Positions 7,378 through 13,668 of a DNA stretch of 33,600 nt are shown in pieces. The notes beneath the pieces are model-generated. The model searched no databases, had not been told where the DNA came from, and saw nothing but the letters and a program-made list of their open reading frames with translations. Numbering within the stretch: the stretch's first letter is position 1; the number at the start of each line of letters is the position of its first letter. A program made the position numbers and the translations under genes. The stretch is from positions 1 through 33,600 of the forward strand of contig PNKW01000031.1 of the NCBI GenBank assembly GCA_013822695.1. The letters are read 5' to 3'. Source of the stretch: Erythrobacter sp. Its GTDB lineage: Bacteria; Pseudomonadota; Alphaproteobacteria; Sphingomonadales; Sphingomonadaceae.

Positions 7378-9358
7378 GCGCGGTGCGCCCGGCCGACGGG
7401 ATCACGTGGAAGGGGTGCAGCTGCTCGTAGAACAGCGCGTCGAACAGGTTGTTGACCAGCACCCGCACGAACAGGCCTTCGGTGAACTGGTAGCGCAGAT
7501 TGAGATCGACCACGGCAAAGCCCGGCGCGAGGAGAAAGGAATTGGCGGTGTTCTGCCCCAGCCGCTCACCCATCGCCACAAGGTTTCCACCGAGCGTGTT
7601 GAAGCCGGGCACATCGGGATCGGGCACGCGAACCTGATCCTTGTCGATCCGGAACACCGAGGCGGTCACCAGGAACTTGTCGTCAAGCAGGTTCCACTTG
7701 GTGCCGATCTCGAAGGTCTGGCTGGTTTCGGGCGCGAGGTTGAGGTTGGACAGGGCGAAACCGCGCGACGAGGAGATCACCGATTCCACCCCCTCGCCCG
7801 AAGGATTGAAGCTGGTCGCAAAGCCCGCATAGATGCTGCCATTGGCGGCCGGCTTGTAGACCACAGCCGCGCGGTAGCTGAGGTTGCGGTCGGTGCGGTC
7901 CAGGGCAAGGTCGGTGCGCGCGCCTTCACGGGTGAACCTCTCCCCGGTGAAATCGGTGCGGAAGCTGTCCCAGCGCAAGCCGACAATCGCGCTCCACCCC
8001 GATCCGAATTCGATCGTGTCGATCGCGAACAGCCCCAGCCCGGTAGAGCGGGGCCGTGATACCAGCCGCACGAAGCTGTTGGGGCGGCTGTCGTAGAACA
8101 CCGTCTGCGGCGCGGTCAGCGATGTCGAGGGGACGTTGAAATTGTCGACCAGCGTGGTGGTCGGGCTTTCGAAGGCGATGTCGCCGCCGAAGATCAGCGT
8201 ATGGGTCGTCCCGCCCCATTCGAATTCGCCGGTGATATCGGTCTGGTTCTGGAAGAATTCGTCGGTGGACGCGCCTTCGAACAGATTGCGGGTCACGGTG
8301 ATGCTGGCAAGCGGCGTACCGCTGGGGGTGGAGCGCGGGATGATCGTCTCGCTGTAGCGAAAGCCGCGGTCGGCGCGCGAATAGCGGATGATGCTGCGCG
8401 CCCGCCAGTTCTCGCTGAAGTCGTGATCGAGCTTCAGTGTCGCGATGCTGACGTCGGTGTCGAGGAAATCGTTGGTGAAGCCGTAGAAGTTCGACCGGTC
8501 GACCGCCGCCGGAGCGCCCGGTGCGGTGATGGTGCCCGGAATCCATGGCACGCCGTAATCGGGGCGGTTGCGCTCGCTCTGGTGGACAAAGCCGATGAAC
8601 AGCCGCGTCTCGGTGCCGAGCCCGAAGATCAGCTTGGGCGCGACGCCCCAGCGCTGCACCCGGGCAAAGTCGCGCGATTGGACGCCGGCCTCGTGATACA
8701 TCGCATTGAACCGCACCGCGCTGCCTTCGCCGAGCGCGCCATCATGGTTGAAATCGGCCGCGACCCGCAAGGTCTCGTCGGTGCCAGCAAGCAGATCGAG
8801 CCGGACGAAATCCTCGGCAACGGGCTTCTTGCTGACCCGGTGGATCACGCCGCCCGTCGAACCGCGCCCGAACAGGATCGAGGCCGGGCCCTTGAGCACT
8901 TCGATCGACTGATCATCGAAGGTGTCGCGGAAATAGGAACCGTAGTCGCGGACATTGTCGACGAACATGTCATTGACCGTGGAGAAGCCGCGCAGGCTGG
9001 CATTGTTGCCCTGAAAGCGCCCCTCCCCCGCCCCGAGCGAAATCCCCGCAACGTTGCGCAAGGCATCGTTGAGATTGGTGAGCCCGCGGTCTTCCAGTTC
9101 CTCGCGCGTGACGATGCTGATCGCCTGCGGGGTATCGAGGATCGGGGTGGCAATCCGGTCAAGCCCCGGCTGGTCATCCTTGCGGCCGGTTACGATGATC
9201 GTCTGCGAAGGCGGGGGCTGGTCGCTGTCTTCCGCCGTCTCGTCGGCCAGAGCGGGCGATGCCGCGCCCAGCCCGAGCGCGAGGCTGGCCGCCACGAGCG
9301 GCACCTCGCGCCGCGTGAAGCGCAGGCCAGAAGCGCTGGCAGGCCGAAATGTGAGCAC
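7352..9358 (-). CDS. TonB-dependent siderophore receptor, catecholate (Fiu) type
   Basis: This 668-residue outer-membrane receptor has a signal peptide ending near SLALGLGAASPALA and a TonB-box-like QTIIVTGRK. The plug domain contains DTPQAISIVTREELEDRG, SLRGF and VEVLKGPASILFGRGSTGG-type motifs. A long beta-barrel ends in TALASVQWTF with the terminal Phe typical of outer-membrane proteins. I place the start at GTG 9358, because AGGGGGG lies about 5 nt upstream and the signal peptide follows. The nearest ATG (9394) falls inside a leader hairpin. It is followed by the PiuC-like gene, the usual pairing for ferric catecholate uptake. No clear Fur box was found upstream, so iron control is assumed, not seen. 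Confidence 0.9.
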   Translation of the reverse strand: MLTFRPASASGLRFTRREVPLVAASLALGLGAASPALADETAEDSDQPPPSQTIIVTGRKDDQPGLDRIATPILDTPQAISIVTREELEDRGLTNLNDALRNVAGISLGAGEGRFQGNNASLRGFSTVNDMFVDNVRDYGSYFRDTFDDQSIEVLKGPASILFGRGSTGGVIHRVSKKPVAEDFVRLDLLAGTDETLRVAADFNHDGALGEGSAVRFNAMYHEAGVQSRDFARVQRWGVAPKLIFGLGTETRLFIGFVHQSERNRPDYGVPWIPGTITAPGAPAAVDRSNFYGFTNDFLDTDVSIATLKLDHDFSENWRARSIIRYSRADRGFRYSETIIPRSTPSGTPLASITVTRNLFEGASTDEFFQNQTDITGEFEWGGTTHTLIFGGDIAFESPTTTLVDNFNVPSTSLTAPQTVFYDSRPNSFVRLVSRPRSTGLGLFAIDTIEFGSGWSAIVGLRWDSFRTDFTGERFTREGARTDLALDRTDRNLSYRAAVVYKPAANGSIYAGFATSFNPSGEGVESVISSSRGFALSNLNLAPETSQTFEIGTKWNLLDDKFLVTASVFRIDKDQVRVPDPDVPGFNTLGGNLVAMGERLGQNTANSFLLAPGFAVVDLNLRYQFTEGLFVRVLVNNLFDALFYEQLHPFHVIPSAGRTALASVQWTF

Positions 9359-9380
9359 CTGATCCCCCCTGCAATCCGCA

Positions 9381-9414
9381 AGCTTGCGCGGCATGGCAAG
9401 CCCGCGCGCAAGCT
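9381..9414 (-). promoter_or_regulatory. Hairpin in the receptor mRNA leader
   Basis: AGCTTGCGCG (9381-9390) and CGCGCAAGCT (9405-9414) are perfect 10-bp arms around a 14-nt loop. The hairpin ends about 10 nt before the receptor's Shine-Dalgarno (9363-9370). It could influence ribosome access or mRNA stability. No known riboswitch is recognised. Confidence 0.4.
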
Positions 9415-9491
9415 GTCGGCATCGCTGTTCCTGTGCCTTGGAAATCGTGCAGACCCGTCCTTTCCGGACGTGGCCGCACAGCGCCCTTACC

Positions 9492-9508
9492 CCCTTGGCT
9501 GCCAAGGG
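9492..9508. promoter_or_regulatory. Perfect 17-bp palindrome, candidate operator
   Basis: CCCTTGGC, T, GCCAAGGG: 8-bp perfect arms around one base, in the gap upstream of the siderophore receptor (134 bp before its start) and 28 bp before a possible small rightward frame. It has the shape of a dimeric regulator site. The regulator is unknown and the motif is not a Fur box. Confidence 0.4.
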
Positions 9509-9536
9509 TCGTAGTGCACATCGCAGGGAGGTGACA

Positions 9537-9659
9537 ATGGCAAAACACGACAGAAGTGAACGTCGTGCCGCAAATCACGGGGCATCGGCCAGGCCTTGGT
9601 GCATACCGTCTGGCGGAGTCACGGAAGGGAACAGAACTGTCCGGATCTTGCGGGGTTGA
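9537..9659 (+). CDS. Possible small protein, 40 residues, unknown
   Basis: A strong GGGAGGTG Shine-Dalgarno at 9526-9533 is followed by ATG 9537 and a 40-codon frame (MAKHDRSERRAANHG...). The product is basic, has no hydrophobic segment and resembles nothing I know. The only support is the ribosome-binding site and its position in a gap that no other gene explains. It points toward nrsF and would be convergent with it. It may equally be chance. Confidence 0.25.
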   Translation: MAKHDRSERRAANHGASARPWCIPSGGVTEGNRTVRILRG

Positions 9660-9704
9660 TCTGCTGCGCAATTGCGCGCGGCCGGCTCTCGCCGGCCGCT
9701 CGGG

Positions 9705-10355
9705 TCACCACTTGATGAGACGCGGAACCAGCGTGCGGCCCGCAAGGCCCATCGCCAGCACCACGGCGCTGTGCCAGATGCCGATGTGGACGATGTCGTT
9801 CGCCGGGCAATGGAGCGAGAAGGTGAAGACGCCAAAGGCGCCCGACGCGATCCCGGCGACCAGCCCGGCACGATCCGGCGCGGTCGGCGCGCCGCGCCGC
9901 AGCCACAGCACAAGCATGGTGAAAACCAGCAGCGATGAGCCGATGCCGATCTCGAGGCATTCCTGACCCACCGCCAGGCTCTCGGCCGAGAACACCGATG
10001 CGCCCCGCCCCGCGGCAACGATCACCCCGGTCAGCGGGAGCAGCCCCGCCATCGCCGCCGCCCAGCGCCAGCCACTGTGATCGCTCCCCACCTGCGGACG
10101 GCCCATGATCAGCACCGTCACCGTCGCGGCCAGGGAAAGCCCGAGATAAAGCCCGGTCGCGATAAGATGCATCGGATCGACCAGCCCCGCCACCAGATCC
10201 TGGCGCAGGCCAACGCTCCCCAGCACCACAGCGGCGGTCACCCCAGCCGCAGCCAGCGCGAGCAGCAGGCCCTCGCCAAAGCGCAGCGGCCTGACCGGTT
10301 CGAGACCGTCCACCAGCTCGGCAATAAGGGCGTCGGAAGTGCGTGGCATTGTCAT
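9705..10355 (-). CDS. nrsF: Membrane anti-sigma factor NrsF (DUF1109)
   Basis: This 216-residue inner-membrane protein has about six hydrophobic segments and a short cytoplasmic N-terminus (MTMPRTSDALIAELVDGLEPVRPL), the layout of NrsF anti-sigma factors. The two conserved cysteines are present in QECLEIG and in FSLHCPANDIVHIGIWH. In Caulobacter such cysteines are needed for releasing the sigma factor under metal stress (recalled family knowledge). The sequence WH near the end and the C-terminal LVPRLIKW also fit the family. Its ATG overlaps the sigF stop by 4 nt (ATGA), so the pair is translationally coupled. NrsF is expected to hold SigF at the membrane until oxidising or heavy-metal stress. 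Confidence 0.88.
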   Translation of the reverse strand: MTMPRTSDALIAELVDGLEPVRPLRFGEGLLLALAAAGVTAAVVLGSVGLRQDLVAGLVDPMHLIATGLYLGLSLAATVTVLIMGRPQVGSDHSGWRWAAAMAGLLPLTGVIVAAGRGASVFSAESLAVGQECLEIGIGSSLLVFTMLVLWLRRGAPTAPDRAGLVAGIASGAFGVFTFSLHCPANDIVHIGIWHSAVVLAMGLAGRTLVPRLIKW

Positions 10356-10876
10356 TCTTTCTCGATCATGGCGGCAAGCTTCTTGAGCCCGCGGTGGATG
10401 TTCACTTTGACGAGGCTTTCGCTCTGTCCCGTGGCGGCGGAGGCCTCGGCGATGCTCAGCCCCTCGATCTTGACGAGCGCGATGGCGCGTTCCTGCGCCG
10501 GCGGAAGCAGGCCCAGCAGCCGGTCGATGCTGATGCGCGCCGAGACCGCGGGTTCATCATCGGTGCCGATCAGCTCCTCGTGGAGTTCGTGCTCGTCGGC
10601 GCGGTAGAGGCGACGCAGGTGATCGACCCAACGGTAGCGGGCGATCGCCGCGAGCCACGGCAGGAACGGGCGCGAGGCATCCCACGAGACGCGCTTGGTG
10701 TGGAGCGCGATCAGCGTCTCCTGCACCAGATCGTCGAGCTGCGCGGGCGCGATGCGGCGGCTGTAATAGGCGCGCAGCCAGCGCCGGCAGCTCTCGAGCA
10801 GCGTCGCATAGGCCTGCTTGTCGCCCTGCTGCGACAGGCGCATGAGCCGCGCGAGCGTGTTCTCGTCAGCTCTCAT
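10352..10876 (-). CDS. sigF: ECF sigma factor SigF
   Basis: This 174-residue two-domain ECF sigma factor has region 2 with AQLDDLVQETLIALHTKR and FLPWLAAIARYRWVDHLRR, which bind core and melt/read the -10. A short linker precedes region 4, LPPAQERAIALVKIEGLSIAEAS with the helix-turn-helix ATGQSESLVKVNIHRGLKKL that reads the -35. Pairing with nrsF places it in the SigF group. A promoter of the matching type lies 79-104 bp upstream, suggesting that SigF drives its own operon. Its own ribosome-binding site is weak (GCAGG). A much stronger one lies upstream in front of a 9-codon frame. The usual target genes (DoxX, DUF2282, DUF692) are not in the window. Confidence 0.9.
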   Translation of the reverse strand: MRADENTLARLMRLSQQGDKQAYATLLESCRRWLRAYYSRRIAPAQLDDLVQETLIALHTKRVSWDASRPFLPWLAAIARYRWVDHLRRLYRADEHELHEELIGTDDEPAVSARISIDRLLGLLPPAQERAIALVKIEGLSIAEASAATGQSESLVKVNIHRGLKKLAAMIEKE

Positions 10877-10881
10877 GTGCG

Positions 10882-10911
10882 TCAGCCTGCGGGCATTGTG
10901 TCATTGGTCAT
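10882..10911 (-). CDS. Possible 9-residue leader peptide upstream of sigF
   Basis: ATG 10911 opens a frame of nine codons (MTNDTMPAG) that stops 5 nt before the sigF ATG. It has a far better Shine-Dalgarno (AGGGAGG, 6 nt spacing) than sigF itself and is in a different frame. It may feed ribosomes to sigF by coupling, or act as a translational sensor. Whether it is translated cannot be seen. Confidence 0.4.
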   Translation of the reverse strand: MTNDTMPAG

Positions 10912-10954
10912 GCCGCGCCTCCCTGTTTGGCCCGCGCCGTGGTTTCAGGTGCTT

Positions 10955-10980
10955 TTCGCGGGCAATGTGGCGAGGGTTAC
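10955..10980 (-). promoter_or_regulatory. SigF-type promoter of the sigF-nrsF operon
   Basis: On the minus strand GTAACC (10980-10975) is followed after exactly 16 bases by CGAA (10958-10955). This matches the GTAACC-N16-CGAA form I recall for SigF promoters in Caulobacter. It would start transcription near 10948, about 70 nt before the sigF ATG. This supports autoregulation. Confidence 0.75.
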
Positions 10981-11003
10981 AGATGCCGCAAAAATCCTCT
11001 TGC

Positions 11004-11019
11004 GTCTTTCGCGAAAGAC
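11004..11019. promoter_or_regulatory. Perfect 16-bp palindrome upstream of the sigF promoter
   Basis: GTCTTTCGCGAAAGAC is fully self-complementary and ends 23 bp before the GTAACC element. It may be a binding site for an extra regulator of sigF. Alternatively it is a hairpin near the 3' end of the preceding operon, though it lies beyond that operon's terminator. Confidence 0.4.
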
Positions 11020-11031
11020 CCTGCCGGCAAT

Positions 11032-11072
11032 AAGAAAACCGGCCCCGCGCTCGCCCGTCCGAACGCAGGGCC
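11032..11072 (-). terminator. Rho-independent terminator of the acyl-CoA dehydrogenase operon
   Basis: On the minus strand GGCCCTGCG (11072-11064) pairs with CGCGGGGCC (11049-11041), a 9-bp stem with one G-U pair. A T-rich run (GGTTTTCTTA) follows down to about 11031. It lies about 35 nt after the 11107 stop and isolates the sigF promoter from upstream transcription. Confidence 0.65.
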
Positions 11073-11106
11073 TGTTTCGTCATCATCCAGCCTTGCAGCC
11101 AGACTG

Positions 11107-12237
11107 TCAGCTCAGGGCGACGTGGCGCTTGAGATGGTGGTCGACATTGCCGAACTCGCTGTCGAAGATCGTCAGGCGCTTGAAGTAGTGGCCGATGGCA
11201 TATTCGTCGGTGACGCCGTTGCCGCCGTGGATCTGCACCGCTTCCTGTCCGATCAGCCGCGCCGCCTGCCCGACGCCGACCTTGGCGGCCGAGACCGCCT
11301 TCTTGCGTTCCACATCTTCGCTGCCCAGCCGGAGCGTTGCGAGATAGGTCAGCGAGACCGCCTGCTCGTAGGCGGTGTACATGTCGACCATGCGGTGCTG
11401 GAGCACCTGGAAGCTGCCGATCGGCACGCCGAACTGCTTGCGCTGGCGCGAGTATTCCACCGTCATCGCATGCGCGACCTTCATCGCCCCGCAGGCTTCG
11501 GCGCAAAGCGCGGCGATGGCTTCGTCGGTGACCAGCTCGATCAGCGCGAGGCCTTCACCCTCGGCCCCGATCAGGGCCTCGGCGCCCACGGCGGCGTTCT
11601 CGAAATAGACCTCCGAGGCGCGGCGGCCATCGACCGTCACGTAGTCGCGAGTGGTGACGCCGGCGGTGTCCTTGGCGATCACGAAGACCGAAACGCCGCT
11701 GCGATCCCGCCGCTCGCCGCCGGTGCGGGCGGTGACAATCAGGTGGCTCGCCCAGGGCGCGCCGATCACCACCGCCTTGTGGCCGTTCAGCACATAGCCG
11801 CTGCCGTCCTTCTTCGCGGTGGTTTCAAGGTCGGCATAGTCATAGCGGCCCTTGGGCTCGGCATAGGCGAAGGCGAACACGGCGCTGCCCGCCACGATCC
11901 CGCCGATATGCTCTTCTTTCTGCGCCGCGGTGCCGCCGTGCTTGAGGAAGCCGCCCGCGCAGACCACGGTGGGGAGGAAGGGCTCGATGACGAGGCCCTT
12001 GCCGAACTCCTCCATGATCACCATCGCATCGACCGCGCCGCCGCCGAAGCCGCCGTCGGCCTCGGAGAACGGCATGCCGAGGATGCCGAGCTCGGCCAGC
12101 TGCGCCCACACTTCCGGACGCCAGCCCTCAGTGCTCGCGATTGCCTTGCCGCGCTCCTCGAAGCCGTATTGCTCACGCACCAGCCGCGAGAGGCCGTCGC
12201 GCACCATGCCCTGTTCTTCGGTGAAGTTGAAATCCAC
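11107..12237 (-). CDS. Acyl-CoA dehydrogenase, small-subunit (PimD) type
   Basis: This is a 376-residue FAD-dependent acyl-CoA dehydrogenase: an N-terminal helical domain (MDFNFTEEQGMVRDGLSRLV), a middle beta domain (GHKAVVIGAPWASHLIVTA) and a C-terminal helical domain. The C-terminal domain contains RKQFGVPIGSFQVLQHRMVDM and IHGGNGVTDEYAIGHYFKRL. It resembles the small subunit of pimeloyl-CoA-type dehydrogenases that form heteromers with a larger paralogue. That paralogue is encoded 24 nt upstream. The family-typical catalytic Glu after the IHGG element is not evident, which fits a partner role with the active base in the large subunit. The substrate (medium-chain, dicarboxylic or ring-derived acyl-CoA) cannot be told from sequence. 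Confidence 0.88.
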   Translation of the reverse strand: MDFNFTEEQGMVRDGLSRLVREQYGFEERGKAIASTEGWRPEVWAQLAELGILGMPFSEADGGFGGGAVDAMVIMEEFGKGLVIEPFLPTVVCAGGFLKHGGTAAQKEEHIGGIVAGSAVFAFAYAEPKGRYDYADLETTAKKDGSGYVLNGHKAVVIGAPWASHLIVTARTGGERRDRSGVSVFVIAKDTAGVTTRDYVTVDGRRASEVYFENAAVGAEALIGAEGEGLALIELVTDEAIAALCAEACGAMKVAHAMTVEYSRQRKQFGVPIGSFQVLQHRMVDMYTAYEQAVSLTYLATLRLGSEDVERKKAVSAAKVGVGQAARLIGQEAVQIHGGNGVTDEYAIGHYFKRLTIFDSEFGNVDHHLKRHVALS

Positions 12238-12261
12238 GAATTCTCTCCCGTCGCTCGTGCC

Positions 12262-13458
12262 TTACAGGCCGAGGATCATCTTGGTGATGATGTTGCGCTG
12301 GATCTCGTTCGATCCGCCATAGATGCTGGTCTTGCGCATGTTGAAATAGGTCGCCGCCGCATGGGCCGCATAGTCGGGGCCAACCGGGTGTTCGTTCGAG
12401 CCGTTGTCGTTCGAAACACCGCCCATGTATGGCGCTGAATAGGTGCCGACCGCTTCCAGCGTCAGTTCGGTCAGGCGCTGCTGGATTTCGGTGCCCTTGA
12501 TCTTGAGGATCGAGCTTTCCGGCCCCGGCCCCTTGCCCGCCTGCTCGCCCGCCAGCGTGCGCAGCTCGGTGATTTCGAGCGCGGCGAGATCGATCTCGAG
12601 CTGGCTCACCTTCTTGGCGAAGTCGAAATCCTTGATCAACGGCGCGCCGTCGAGCGTTTCATGCGTCGCGATCTCGCGCAGCTTTTCCACGCCGCGCTTC
12701 GAACGCGCCACGCCGGCGATACCCGAACGTTCATGCGCGAGCAGGAACTTGGCATAAGTCCAGCCCTTGTTCTCGACGCCCACGAGGTTTTCGACCGGCA
12801 CACGCACGTCGGTCAACCAGGTCTCGTTGACCTCGTACCCGCCGTCGAGCAGCTTGATCGGCTTCACTTCCACGCCGGGGGTCTTCATGTCGACGAGGAT
12901 GAAGCTGATGCCTTCCTGCGCCTTGGCGGTGGGATCGGTGCGGCACAGGAAGAAGCCCCAGTCGGCGTGCTGGGCCAGCGTCGTCCAGGTCTTCTGGCCG
13001 TTGATCACGTAGTGATCACCGTCACGCACGGCAGTGGTCTTGAGGCTGGCGAGGTCAGAACCTGCGCCGGGCTCCGAATAGCCCTGGCACCACCACACCT
13101 CGCCGCTGCGGATGCCGGGGAGGTGGCGGGCCTTCTGCTCTGCGTTGCCGAAGGTGTAGATCACCGGGCCGACCATCGAGACGCCGAAGGGCAGCGGCAT
13201 CAGCGCGTTCACGCGGGCGTTCTCTTCCGACCAGATGTAGCGCTGGGTCGGGGTCCAGCCGGTGCCGCCATATTCCACGGGCCATGCGGGGACCGACCAG
13301 CCCTTGGCGCCCAGCACCTTGTGCCAGGCGATGAAGTCCTCTCGCGCCATGTCCTCGCGCATGCCGAAATCGGCGAGGTGCTTGGGATAGTTTTCGGCGA
13401 TGAAGGTGCGGACCTCTTCGCGGAAGGCCTGCTCTTCGGGGGTGAATTCGAGGTTCAT
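12262..13458 (-). CDS. Acyl-CoA dehydrogenase, large-subunit (PimC) type
   Basis: This 398-residue acyl-CoA dehydrogenase shows the flavin-contact motif QGYSEPGAGSDLASL near residues 125-139, the middle-domain NGQKTWTTLAQHADW and a C-terminal YGGSNEIQRNIITKMILGL. Glu243 in LAHERSG aligns with the catalytic base position used by isovaleryl-CoA-type enzymes. The usual YEG position carries Gly-Gly. Two-subunit enzymes of this kind (PimC/PimD, actinobacterial FadE pairs) act in beta-oxidation of dicarboxylic or steroid side-chain acyl-CoAs. It is the first gene of a two-gene operon, with GGAGAG about 8 nt before the ATG. The promoter should lie between 13459 and the terminator at 13523-13550. Confidence 0.88.
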   Translation of the reverse strand: MNLEFTPEEQAFREEVRTFIAENYPKHLADFGMREDMAREDFIAWHKVLGAKGWSVPAWPVEYGGTGWTPTQRYIWSEENARVNALMPLPFGVSMVGPVIYTFGNAEQKARHLPGIRSGEVWWCQGYSEPGAGSDLASLKTTAVRDGDHYVINGQKTWTTLAQHADWGFFLCRTDPTAKAQEGISFILVDMKTPGVEVKPIKLLDGGYEVNETWLTDVRVPVENLVGVENKGWTYAKFLLAHERSGIAGVARSKRGVEKLREIATHETLDGAPLIKDFDFAKKVSQLEIDLAALEITELRTLAGEQAGKGPGPESSILKIKGTEIQQRLTELTLEAVGTYSAPYMGGVSNDNGSNEHPVGPDYAAHAAATYFNMRKTSIYGGSNEIQRNIITKMILGL

Positions 13459-13522
13459 GGGGTCGCTCTCCAGACTGCTTTTGCCGCGTTGAAATACGCT
13501 TTGTCACGGCGCGCGGACGCGG

Positions 13523-13550
13523 AAAAGAGGCAATCGGCACCGATTGCCTC
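13523..13550 (-). terminator. Rho-independent terminator of the leftward sulfoquinovose operon
   Basis: GAGGCAATCGG (13527-13537) and CCGATTGCCTC (13540-13550) are perfect 11-bp arms separated by CA. On the minus strand the stem is followed at once by TTTT (13526-13523). It is 119 bp after the last gene of the operon (stop at 13669), and the parS site lies between the two. Confidence 0.75.
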
Positions 13551-13573
13551 AGAGCCGCCGCGCCCTAGCGTCA

Positions 13574-13589
13574 TGTTTCACGTGAAACA
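13574..13589. other. parS centromere site for ParB
   Basis: TGTTTCACGTGAAACA is a perfect 16-bp palindrome identical to the consensus chromosomal parS sequence bound by ParB/Spo0J. It is intergenic, between the acyl-CoA dehydrogenase operon and the last gene of the sulfoquinovose operon. ParB loads at such sites and spreads, and ParA then segregates the origin region. parS sites usually lie near oriC, so this window is probably in the origin domain. No parA, parB, rsmG or mnmG gene is in the window. No second copy was found here. Confidence 0.88.
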
Positions 13590-13668
13590 GCCGATGACCC
13601 GCCGATGATGTACCAACGACCATGCAACGGGGAGGGAATCGCCGCGCGACTCCACCCCCGGCGCTGCC

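Noticed and set aside
9359..9536. Fur box upstream of the siderophore receptor
   Set aside because: No GATAATGATAATCATTATC-like sequence was found; only an unrelated palindrome and a hairpin are present.
10927..12438. 503-codon plus-strand frame antisense to the acyl-CoA dehydrogenase genes
   Set aside because: It runs through a terminator, a promoter and two well-defined enzymes; composition is that of an antisense shadow.
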